This document shows positions 17,445 through 25,301 of a stretch of 64,000 nucleotides of DNA, piece after piece. The stretch is from positions 2,604,001-2,668,000 of the forward strand of contig NC_012108.1 of NCBI RefSeq assembly GCF_000020365.1, written 5' to 3'. The notes beneath the pieces were generated by a model that was not told the origin of the DNA, made no database searches, and saw only the letters and a program-made list of their open reading frames with translations. The stretch comes from Desulforapulum autotrophicum HRM2. GTDB taxonomy: Bacteria; Desulfobacterota; Desulfobacteria; Desulfobacterales; Desulfobacteraceae. Within the stretch, counting starts at the first letter, position 1, and each line of letters begins with the position of its first letter. The position numbers and the translations under genes were made by a program.

Positions 17445-19112
17445 ATGTATCGGTCTTTTTATAATTTAAAATTAAAACCGTTTCAGATCAGTTCGGATCC
17501 GGCTTTTTTGTGGCTTGGGGAAAAGCATAAAGAGGCCCTTGCAACATTACGCTACGGAATTCTGGACAATAAAGGGTTTCTCTTGTTAACAGGAGATGTG
17601 GGTACGGGCAAAACCACTCTGATTAACACCCTCATCGGCTCCCTTGGCGATGATGTAATCTGTACTGCTGTCCCTGATCCCAACCTTGAAAAGATTGATT
17701 TTTACAACTTTGTTGCAAGCGGATTTGGCGCTCAAAGTATGGTTAAATCCAAAGGTGAGTTTCTTTTCTGGCTGACCCGGTTCCTCCACACAGCCCACGA
17801 CGCGGACAAGAAGGTGCTCCTCATCATTGACGAAGCCCAGCTTTTGACCCAGGACCTCCTTGAGGAGGTTCGCCTGTTGTCCAATGTGGAGCTTGCGGAA
17901 ACAAAGCTGTTGAATATTTTTTTTGTGGGTCAGAATGAATTTAATGAAATCCTTGCAAAACCCATTAACAGGGCCGTCAGGCAGCGCCTGACCCTTAATT
18001 ACAATATTGAGGCCCTGGGGCTTGAGGAAACTGCAGGATATATTGAATTCAGGCTTAAGGTTGCAGGTACAGAAGAGGCCCTGTTTACACCCGGGGCTAT
18101 CCGGGAGATTTATGCACAATCCCAGGGGTTTCCCCGGCGGATTAACGTATTGTGCGACCATGCTCTCTTAACGGGGTATGTCCAGGATCATCGTCTTATC
18201 GATGAGCGCATCATCATTGAGTGTGCCCGCGAACTCGATATCCCTGTGCCAAAGAAACACCCCTCCCCGGTTGCACCGGGGGGCATTGTTCAATCCCAGG
18301 CAAACGCATCAGAGAATCACCAGACAGGTGCAAATTTCCTGAAAGAAAGACAAAAAGGCAGGTCCTGGGCCTACCTTGTTTTTATTTTTATCGGGCTTCT
18401 TGTTCTAGCCGGGGCCATGCTCTTTTCTGATCAAATTCAAATCTTTTTTGTCCGTGGAAATCATTATCTGACTGGTACCAAGGCTGGGGCTATAGACCAC
18501 TCCATAGCTCAACCCGCCACAGAACTTGATGCCACTTCCATCACCCGGCCTGTTCCCCAGCCAATTGTCCAGGATAACGATATCCTAAATTTTGACTTAG
18601 CTTCTCAAGGAGAAGATGAACCCGTTGCCCATGCTCAGACGGATCCCTCTCTTGAACAAGCAACTGATCTTTTCGCCAGAACTTCTCCAGAACCCACGGT
18701 CGAACAATTTCTCATTCCCCCTTTGTCAAATTTGTCCGAACCGGGATTCACACCTTCGACACAGTTACAGCCCCTGGAAAGAAAAGTGGTGGTGCGTTTT
18801 GGCTATAACAACAATGATTTCACGGATCAGGCACTGAAAGACTTGACAAAATTTGCCGGATCGCTTGTGGCCCATCCCGGGGCAAAAGTTTCTGTCAAGG
18901 GCTACACCGATGCCAATGGGAATCAGACCTACAATATAAAATTATCAGAATTCAGGGCAAACATTGTGAAAAGTTTCCTCCTTGGCAGGGGGGCCAGGTT
19001 AGACCAGATTAAAACCCAGGGAATGGGAAGTGAGAATCCCATTGCAACCAATGACACTGCACAGGGGAGAATGATGAACAGAAGGGTTGAAATAGAGGTG
19101 ATTTCCAAATGA
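17445..19112 (+). CDS. ExeA/GspA-type AAA ATPase fused to a C-terminal OmpA domain
   Basis: A 555-residue fusion. Residues 1-280 are an ExeA-like AAA ATPase (YRSFYNLKLKPFQISSDPAF opening, Walker A GDVGTGKTT at 50-58, Walker B VLLIIDEAQ near 125-133, GFPRRINVLCDHAL sensor region). Residues about 305-327 form one membrane span. Residues 330-440 form a proline- and acid-rich periplasmic linker. Residues 445-555 form an OmpA/MotB peptidoglycan-binding domain (VKGYTDANGN, NRRVEIEV). ExeA proteins use ATP and bind peptidoglycan to help assemble secretin pores; here the wall-binding part is of the OmpA type. Its stop overlaps the rfbB start, tying it to surface polysaccharide. The target machine is unknown. 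Confidence 0.88.
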   Translation: MYRSFYNLKLKPFQISSDPAFLWLGEKHKEALATLRYGILDNKGFLLLTGDVGTGKTTLINTLIGSLGDDVICTAVPDPNLEKIDFYNFVASGFGAQSMVKSKGEFLFWLTRFLHTAHDADKKVLLIIDEAQLLTQDLLEEVRLLSNVELAETKLLNIFFVGQNEFNEILAKPINRAVRQRLTLNYNIEALGLEETAGYIEFRLKVAGTEEALFTPGAIREIYAQSQGFPRRINVLCDHALLTGYVQDHRLIDERIIIECARELDIPVPKKHPSPVAPGGIVQSQANASENHQTGANFLKERQKGRSWAYLVFIFIGLLVLAGAMLFSDQIQIFFVRGNHYLTGTKAGAIDHSIAQPATELDATSITRPVPQPIVQDNDILNFDLASQGEDEPVAHAQTDPSLEQATDLFARTSPEPTVEQFLIPPLSNLSEPGFTPSTQLQPLERKVVVRFGYNNNDFTDQALKDLTKFAGSLVAHPGAKVSVKGYTDANGNQTYNIKLSEFRANIVKSFLLGRGARLDQIKTQGMGSENPIATNDTAQGRMMNRRVEIEVISK

Positions 19113-20161
19113 AAAACGTTCTTGTAACCGGGGGCTGTGGCTTCATCGGTTCAAATTTTATCCGCTATCTTCTTGGGGATACCGATTTTTCCGGCAGGGT
19201 CATCAATGTTGACAAACTGACCTATGCTGGCAATCCTGCAAGCCTTGAAGACGTTGCTGTCAAATATCCGGATCGTTATATCTTTGAAAAACTGGATATC
19301 TGTGATGCCCAGGGCATTCAGCAGGTTTTTGAACGGTATGCCGTTGACACGGTATGTCATTTTGCCGCCGAATCCCACGTGGACCGTTCCATTGCCTCTC
19401 CCGAGGTGTTTGTGGATACCAATATCAAGGGAACCTTTACCCTGCTTGAAGCCTCCAGGGTTCAACAAGGATTTTCCAGGTTTCACCACGTCAGCACGGA
19501 TGAGGTGTATGGCAGCCTGGGCAAGTCAGGTTACTTTGTTGAAACCACATCTTATGCCCCTTCAAGCCCCTATTCTGCCTCTAAGGCGGCATCCGACCAC
19601 CTGGTCAGGGCCTATTGCCATACCTATGGCCTTGACGTGACCATTTCAAACTGTTCGAACAACTATGGCCCGTTCCAGTTTCCGGAAAAGCTCATTCCAT
19701 TGATGATCCTCAACGCCCTTGGGGGAAAACCGCTGCCCATATACGGAGACGGCAGTAATATCAGGGACTGGCTCTATGTTCGGGACCACTGCCGTGCCAT
19801 TTGGATGATCATGGAACGGGGGAGATCAGGAGAAACCTACAATGTGGGCGGGGAATGCGAGGTTGAGAACCGGCAGATTGTTTATCGTATCTGTGACTTG
19901 GTTGACAGAACAGGGCTGGCTGAACATGCCCGCGGATCGTCAAGGGATCTGGTTTGTTTTATCAAGGACAGACCTGGCCATGACTTCAGGTATGCCATTG
20001 ACTGTACAAAGCTCAAAAACGAACTTGGCTGGAGACCTGAAGAGTCCTTTGAAACGGGTATGGAAAAAAGTGTTGCCTGGTATCTGGATCACCTGGACTG
20101 GGTCAGAAGGATTCAATCGGGTGAATACCTTGAATGGATAAAGACCCATTATAACGGTTAA
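19109..20161 (+). CDS. rfbB: dTDP-glucose 4,6-dehydratase
   Basis: A 350-residue extended short-chain dehydrogenase. It has the NAD-binding GGCGFIGSNFIRYLL, the HFAAESHVDRSI segment, the catalytic STDEVYG and YSASKAASDHLV (Tyr-x3-Lys) and the NCSNNYGPFQFPEKLIP loop typical of RmlB/RfbB. It converts dTDP-glucose to dTDP-4-keto-6-deoxyglucose, the branch point for rhamnose and other deoxysugars of surface polysaccharides. No rfbA, rfbC or rfbD is nearby, so partner enzymes are encoded elsewhere. The ATG overlaps the stop of the ExeA-OmpA gene by four bases, implying translational coupling. Confidence 0.95.
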   Translation: MKNVLVTGGCGFIGSNFIRYLLGDTDFSGRVINVDKLTYAGNPASLEDVAVKYPDRYIFEKLDICDAQGIQQVFERYAVDTVCHFAAESHVDRSIASPEVFVDTNIKGTFTLLEASRVQQGFSRFHHVSTDEVYGSLGKSGYFVETTSYAPSSPYSASKAASDHLVRAYCHTYGLDVTISNCSNNYGPFQFPEKLIPLMILNALGGKPLPIYGDGSNIRDWLYVRDHCRAIWMIMERGRSGETYNVGGECEVENRQIVYRICDLVDRTGLAEHARGSSRDLVCFIKDRPGHDFRYAIDCTKLKNELGWRPEESFETGMEKSVAWYLDHLDWVRRIQSGEYLEWIKTHYNG

Positions 20162-20189
20162 GTGGGATCATTACAGGTAGGATTTTTGA

Positions 20190-20218
20190 TGCGGCAAGCT
20201 GTCCTGTTAAGGACCGCA
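20190..20218 (+). terminator. Hairpin downstream of rfbB
   Basis: An inner GTCCT/AGGAC stem with a GTTA loop is enclosed by TGCG/CGCA with a bulge on the 5' side. It is followed by AAATTTTAT rather than a clean U-tract, so it is a modest terminator candidate. Confidence 0.35.
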
Positions 20219-20228
20219 AATTTTATAA

Positions 20229-20378
20229 CTTGAACGAAATTGTTTGCCTTTTGGCCCATCTACAGTAAAACTTCAAAGGCCCAATAAACCTGCTATTGAG
20301 CTTTTAATGCGCCTTGTAGATGAACCAAAATTTAATCCTGTTTCTGTTCAACCTAAAAGTAGTTCTAAGCCTCTTTGA
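20229..20378 (+). pseudogene. Possible coding remnant (about 49 codons) between rfbB and ppdK
   Basis: A frame open from 20229 to a TGA at 20378 reads as plausible protein (for example LPFGPSTVKLQRPNKPAIEL, then VDEPKFNPVSVQPK) but has no start codon at its head and no ribosome site. Codons are AT-rich, unlike the neighbours. It overlaps the last codons of ppdK on the other strand. It may be the tail of a decayed gene, possibly from a mobile element, though I cannot name the family. Confidence 0.25.
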
Positions 20379-23076
20379 TGGCGGCCTGGGCTGCAGCAAG
20401 CCTTGCAATGGGAACCCGGTAGGGCGAACAGCTGACATAGGTGAGTCCGGCCCTGTGGCAGAATTCAACAGAGGCGGGATCTCCCCCGTGCTCCCCGCAG
20501 ATGCCAAGCTTGATGTCCGGCCGGGTCTTTTGGCCAAGGGCAACGGAAATTTCAATGAGTCGTCCAACGGCATCCTGGTCCAGGGTTTCAAAGGGATCGG
20601 CGTCTAGTATGGCGTTGTCAATGTAGTCGTTCATAAACGATCCAATATCGTCCCGGCTGAACCCGAAGGTCATCTGGGTGAGATCATTGGTGCCGAATGA
20701 AAAGAACTCGGCATGCTCTGCCATGCGGTCCGCCTTAAGTGCTGCCCTGGGAATTTCGATCATGGTGCCAAATTGGTGGGGTATGGCTGTAATCTTGTAT
20801 TTTTCCAAGGTCTCCTGGTACACCTTTTCTGAAATATTTTTCACGAACAGGAGTTCTTTTTCATTGCAGGTTACCGGGACCATGATTTCCGGGAGGGGAT
20901 TTTTCCCCTGAATGATCAGCTCGGCCGAAGCTTCAAAGATCGCCCTGATCTGCATGGCACTGATTTCAGGATATGTGATACCGAGTCTGACGCCCCTGTG
21001 ACCCATCATGGGATTTGACTCGGTCAAGTCAAGGCTTCGTTTCTTGATCTCGTCAATGTCAATGCAGAGTTCCCGGGACAGCTCTTCCTGATTCTCCAGG
21101 GACTGGGGCACAAACTCGTGGAGGGGAGGGTCGAGCAGACGCAGGGTGACGGGTTTTTCGTCCATGACCGCAAGGGTGGCCTGAATCTCTTGTTTGACAA
21201 AGGGAAACAGTTCGTCAAGTGCCCGCCGGCGTTCATCAATGGATTTACTGAGGATCATTTTTCTCAACAGAAACAAGGGCCTTGCTGAGTCTGCCCCATA
21301 GAACATATGCTCAGTCCTGAACAGCCCGATGCCTTCGGCGCCAAACTCCAGGGCCCGGGCCGCATCTTCCGGGGTGTCGGCATTGGTTCTTACCTTTAAG
21401 CGCCGGTAGCGGTCGGCAACATTCATGAACGCCTTGAACCTGGAGTTCTCCGTTGCCTTTTTCATCATCAGTTCTCCCTCATACACAAGGCCCCTTGTGC
21501 CGTTCAGGGTCAGTACATCTCCCTCGTTAAAAACCTTTGAACCGATAACGAGTTTGCGTTGTTCAGGGTTGATTTTAAAGGCTGCGGCACCGACGATGCA
21601 GCATTTGCCCCAGCCCCTTGCCACAAGGGCCGCATGGCTTGTCATGCCGCCCCTTGCAGTGAGAATGCCTACGGCTGCCCGCATACCCTCGATATCTTCG
21701 GGGTTGGTTTCATCCCGGACAAGGAGCACTTTTTTTCCGGTCCTTGCCCACCGGACTGCATCTTCGGAGGTGAATACAATCTGGCCGATGGCACCGCCAG
21801 GACCTGCCGGAAGTCCTTCTGCAAGGGGGGTTGTCTTTTTTTCAGCCTCGGGATCCACAACAGGGTGGAGCATCTCATCGAGCTGTTTGGGGTTGAGCCG
21901 CGTGACCATGGTGATCTCATCGATTATACCTTCGTCAAACATATCCATGGCCATGTTGAGTGCGGCCGTTCCCGTTCGTTTACCTACCCGGCACTGGAGC
22001 ATGTAAAGGGTGCCCTGCTGGATTGTGAACTCTATGTCCTGCATATCAGAGTAGTGGTGCTCAAGCGTGGTTCTGATCTGTGCAAGTTCCTGGTAAATCC
22101 CAGGCATGGCTTCCTCAAGGGAGGGAAGATGGCGGTTGTGGGAGGATTTTGTCGTATTGTTCAGGGGGTTGGGGGTTCTGATGCCTGCCACCACGTCTTC
22201 ACCCTGGGCGTTGGGCAACCATTCGCCATAGAAGTTGTTGTCCCCGGTGGCAGGATCCCGGCTAAATGCAACCCCGGTTGCGGACTTGTCGCCCATGTTG
22301 CCAAATACCATGCTCTGGACATTGACGGCCGTGCCCCAATCGTCGGGGATATGCTCGATGCGTCGGTAGGAAAGGGCTCTTTTACCGTTCCAGCTTTTAA
22401 AAACGGCTCCAATAGATCCCATGAGTTGATCCCTGGGGTTGTCTGGAAATTCCGATCCAAGGGTTTCTTTGATTTTTCGTTTGAACCGTTCACACAGGGT
22501 CTTCATCTCCAGGGCGCTGATGTCCGTGTCTGTTTCATAGTTGAGATCATTCTTGAGCTCGTTCATGATGATTTCAAGGTGAATCCGGATGCCCATACCG
22601 TCCCTGGGTTCGATACCTTCGGCCTTTTCCATGACAACATCTGAATACATCATGATTAGCCTGCGGTAGGCATCATAGACAAACCACTCATTGCCCGTAT
22701 TTTTGATCAGTCCCGGGATGGTGGTTGAGCAGAGCCCCACGTTTAAAACAGTCTCCATCATGCCAGGCATGGAACTTCTTGCGCCGGAACGGCAGGAAAC
22801 CAGTAACGGATTATCTGGATCTCCAAATTTCATTTTCATGGAGCGTTCGATTTTTGCCATGGCAGTATCGATTTCAGCATAAAGGGACTGGGGCAGTTGT
22901 TTGCCTGATTTGAAATAATCGGTACAGCACTCGGTTGAAATTGTAAACCCGGCAGGTACAGGAAGGCCAAGCTTTGCCATTTCAGCAAGGTTTGCCCCCT
23001 TGCCCCCTAAAAGGTCCTTTTTTGAAGCGTCTCCGTCTGCCTTACCGTCACCAAAGCCATAGATATATATGCTCAT
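20365..23076 (-). CDS. ppdK: Pyruvate, phosphate dikinase
   Basis: A 903-residue enzyme interconverting pyruvate, ATP and phosphate with PEP, AMP and pyrophosphate. It opens MSIYIYGFGDGKADGDASKK with the ATP-grasp motif LLGGKGANLAEMAKLGLPVP. The swivelling domain carries the catalytic His in GGMTSHAALVARGWGK near residue 456. The C-terminal barrel has LFRTEHMFYGADSARPLF, FFSFGTNDLTQMTFGFSRDD and the catalytic Cys in GICGEHGGDP. The length fits bacterial PPDK (about 880-910). The ATG at 23076 follows GGGGAG; further upstream in-frame codons run into the promoter region. An inverted repeat and a divergent ABC-F gene lie upstream. Confidence 0.97.
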   Translation of the reverse strand: MSIYIYGFGDGKADGDASKKDLLGGKGANLAEMAKLGLPVPAGFTISTECCTDYFKSGKQLPQSLYAEIDTAMAKIERSMKMKFGDPDNPLLVSCRSGARSSMPGMMETVLNVGLCSTTIPGLIKNTGNEWFVYDAYRRLIMMYSDVVMEKAEGIEPRDGMGIRIHLEIIMNELKNDLNYETDTDISALEMKTLCERFKRKIKETLGSEFPDNPRDQLMGSIGAVFKSWNGKRALSYRRIEHIPDDWGTAVNVQSMVFGNMGDKSATGVAFSRDPATGDNNFYGEWLPNAQGEDVVAGIRTPNPLNNTTKSSHNRHLPSLEEAMPGIYQELAQIRTTLEHHYSDMQDIEFTIQQGTLYMLQCRVGKRTGTAALNMAMDMFDEGIIDEITMVTRLNPKQLDEMLHPVVDPEAEKKTTPLAEGLPAGPGGAIGQIVFTSEDAVRWARTGKKVLLVRDETNPEDIEGMRAAVGILTARGGMTSHAALVARGWGKCCIVGAAAFKINPEQRKLVIGSKVFNEGDVLTLNGTRGLVYEGELMMKKATENSRFKAFMNVADRYRRLKVRTNADTPEDAARALEFGAEGIGLFRTEHMFYGADSARPLFLLRKMILSKSIDERRRALDELFPFVKQEIQATLAVMDEKPVTLRLLDPPLHEFVPQSLENQEELSRELCIDIDEIKKRSLDLTESNPMMGHRGVRLGITYPEISAMQIRAIFEASAELIIQGKNPLPEIMVPVTCNEKELLFVKNISEKVYQETLEKYKITAIPHQFGTMIEIPRAALKADRMAEHAEFFSFGTNDLTQMTFGFSRDDIGSFMNDYIDNAILDADPFETLDQDAVGRLIEISVALGQKTRPDIKLGICGEHGGDPASVEFCHRAGLTYVSCSPYRVPIARLAAAQAAIKEA

Positions 23077-23134
23077 TATTCTCCCCAAATTATAGTTATG
23101 GATGATAGGTTGATTTAATTTCATACTGCTATAT

Positions 23135-23156
23135 ACCATAATCAATCAATTATGGT
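23135..23156. promoter_or_regulatory. Inverted repeat in the ppdK / ABC-F divergent region
   Basis: ACCATAAT and ATTATGGT form a perfect 8-6-8 inverted repeat in the 117-base divergent gap. The size suits a dimeric repressor or activator site, placed upstream of both genes. The regulator is unknown. Confidence 0.4.
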
Positions 23157-23175
23157 TTAAAATTTTAGATCTTAG

Positions 23176-23184
23176 TGGTATTAT
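23176..23184 (+). promoter_or_regulatory. Extended -10 promoter of the ABC-F gene
   Basis: TGGTATTAT is an extended -10 element. TTTAAA stands 17 bases upstream at 23156-23161. The expected transcription start would be only about three bases before the ATG at 23194, and no ribosome site is visible, so the message may be leaderless or nearly so. Confidence 0.4.
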
Positions 23185-23193
23185 ACCTGGATT

Positions 23194-25038
23194 ATGATAA
23201 ACATTGAATCAATATCAAAGGGCTTTGGCGGCCAGGAGCTTTTTTCCGACACAGGGTTGCAGATAAACCCGGGAGAAAAGATCGGCCTCGTGGGAAGAAA
23301 CGGCCATGGTAAAACAACATTGCTCAGGATGATTACCGGCCGGGAAGAACCTGAAACCGGTGCCATTCGTATCCCAGGGGACTACCGGCTGGGATACCTG
23401 ACCCAGCACATCGACTTTTCACAGCCAACGGTTCTTGCTGAATGCATGCAGGGACTCAATGAAAATGAGCGGGATCACAGCTGGAAGGCGGAAAAGATTC
23501 TTGCCGGCCTGGGATTTTCGCCCGAAGATATGCAGCAGCATCCTGGAGATTTTTCAGGCGGTTTCCAGGTGAGGCTCACCCTTGCCAAGGTGCTGGTTTC
23601 AGAACCTGATCTTCTGATCCTGGACGAGCCCACCAACTATCTTGACATCACCTCCATCCGCTGGATCGCAGGCTTTCTCCGGTCCTGGCCAAGGGAGATT
23701 CTCCTTGTCACCCATGATCGAAGTTTCATGGATTCCGTGGTCACCCATATTGCAGGCATCCATCGCAGGGTCATCCGAAAGATTGCTGGCACAACAGACA
23801 AGTACTATGAGCAGATTGTCCAGGACGAAGAGATCTATGAAAAGACAAGGCTCAACGATGAAAAACGACGCAGGGAAATGGAGCTTTTCATCACAAGGTT
23901 CAGGGCCAAGGCAAGGCTTGCCGGCATGGTTCAGTCAAGAATCAAGGCCCTTTCCAAGATGGAAAAACGTGAAAGCCTGAGCCGCATGGAATCCCTGGCT
24001 TTTTCCTTTCGCAATCTTGCCTTTGCCGGAAAACAGGTCATCCAGGTGGACGATCTGTGCTTTGCCCATGATCCTGACCTGCCGTTGATCCGGGATTTTA
24101 ATTTTACCCTGGCTCCGGGAGACCGGGTCGCCATTATTGGAAAAAACGGCAAGGGGAAGACCACTCTTTTAAAACTTCTTGCCCAGAAGCTTACCCCTGA
24201 TTCAGGCCGGGTTACCTATAATCCCGGGGTTGAAATGGGATATTTTGAGCAGACCAACGTGCAGAGCCTTAATCCAACATCCACCGTGGAGGAAGAGATC
24301 CTCCTGTCCCATCCGGATCTTGACCGGCAGCAGGCAAGAAATATCTGCGGTGCCATCATGTTTGAAGGAGATAATGCACTGAAACGCATTTCAGTTCTGT
24401 CCGGCGGAGAAAAGAGTCGGGTGATGCTGGGTAAGCTCCTTGCAAAACCGCTGAATCTTGTTCTTCTGGACGAGCCCACCAACCACCTTGATATGGAGTC
24501 CTGTGATTCCCTTGTGGTGGCCCTGGATAACTTTGAAGGTGCAGTGGTTCTGGTGACCCATAATGAGATGTTCCTCCACGCCCTTGCCAATCGGTTGATT
24601 GTGTTTAAAAACGACACCATTACCCTGTTTGAGGGCAACTATGGGGAGTTCCTTGACAAAGAGGGGTGGGACGAGGAAGCGGTTGCAGCCCAGGACCTGC
24701 CGGAAAAGACACTCAATGAAATAAAAATATCAAAAAAAGAACTGCGCAAGGTCAGGAGTGACATCATTGCAGAGCGTTCCAGGCAGGTGGGGCCCCTCAA
24801 GAAAAAGGTTCAGAAAATAGAGGATGAAATTGAGGAACATGAGACAATCCTTGAAGGGCTGAACGCTGAGATCCAGTCTGCGGTGGATCTCAAGGACGGC
24901 AAAAACATAGCCCGGATTTCCTGTGCCATTGGTGAGCATCAGACCCGGATTGACGAATTGTTTGACACCCTGGAAAAGTATTCAGATGAGCTTGATGAAC
25001 AGCTTAGACGGTTTGACGAACAACTCAATGAATTATAA
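23194..25038 (+). CDS. ABC-F family ATPase (ribosome-associated type)
   Basis: A 614-residue soluble protein with two ABC cassettes and no membrane spans. The first has Walker A GRNGHGKTT, signature FSGGFQVRLTLAKVLV and LLILDEPTNYLDI. The second has GKNGKGKTT, LSGGEKSRVMLGKLL and LVLLDEPTNHLDM. A charged linker between them (about residues 200-275) and a C-terminal coiled coil (about 510-610) fit the Uup/YheS-like ABC-F group. These proteins bind the ribosome and relieve stalls or assist assembly; the exact subgroup is not certain. A small membrane protein gene follows after 13 bases. Confidence 0.92.
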   Translation: MINIESISKGFGGQELFSDTGLQINPGEKIGLVGRNGHGKTTLLRMITGREEPETGAIRIPGDYRLGYLTQHIDFSQPTVLAECMQGLNENERDHSWKAEKILAGLGFSPEDMQQHPGDFSGGFQVRLTLAKVLVSEPDLLILDEPTNYLDITSIRWIAGFLRSWPREILLVTHDRSFMDSVVTHIAGIHRRVIRKIAGTTDKYYEQIVQDEEIYEKTRLNDEKRRREMELFITRFRAKARLAGMVQSRIKALSKMEKRESLSRMESLAFSFRNLAFAGKQVIQVDDLCFAHDPDLPLIRDFNFTLAPGDRVAIIGKNGKGKTTLLKLLAQKLTPDSGRVTYNPGVEMGYFEQTNVQSLNPTSTVEEEILLSHPDLDRQQARNICGAIMFEGDNALKRISVLSGGEKSRVMLGKLLAKPLNLVLLDEPTNHLDMESCDSLVVALDNFEGAVVLVTHNEMFLHALANRLIVFKNDTITLFEGNYGEFLDKEGWDEEAVAAQDLPEKTLNEIKISKKELRKVRSDIIAERSRQVGPLKKKVQKIEDEIEEHETILEGLNAEIQSAVDLKDGKNIARISCAIGEHQTRIDELFDTLEKYSDELDEQLRRFDEQLNEL

Positions 25039-25051
25039 AGGTGAAGATAGG

Positions 25052-25261
25052 ATGGAACGACGAAAAATTCAACTGGTATGGGGAGCCCTTCTTGTCATGG
25101 CCGGGTTGGGCGTATTTTACAGGATTCCACAGGTGATGCCAAAGGTTGAAACCATTACCCTGTTTGCCCAGGCACCGGGCGTCGTCAAATTCTGTTTTTA
25201 CGTGCTTGGGTTTCTTCTGGTCTATGGGGGTGGGAAAAAGATTTATGACAACAGAGGTTAG
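25052..25261 (+). CDS. Small two-span membrane protein, unknown
   Basis: A 69-residue protein starting MERRKIQLVWGALLVMAGLG with two hydrophobic spans (about 8-25 and 45-62) separated by a short loop, and a basic/acidic C-terminal tail. The start is the ATG preceded by GGTGAAGATAGG, 13 bases after the ABC-F stop. It lies between the ABC-F gene and the PilB-type ATPase gene, 40 bases before the latter. The layout suits a minor membrane factor cotranscribed with either. I do not recognise a family. Confidence 0.65.
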   Translation: MERRKIQLVWGALLVMAGLGVFYRIPQVMPKVETITLFAQAPGVVKFCFYVLGFLLVYGGGKKIYDNRG

Positions 25262-25301
25262 AAATCGACAGGGCTTTGATGCCCCGGGAGCCTTGTAAAC
25301 C

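Noticed and set aside
21559-22644. 361-codon open frame on the + strand opposite ppdK
   Set aside because: It lies wholly antisense to strongly matched PPDK sequence, has no family resemblance and reads like a codon-bias shadow.
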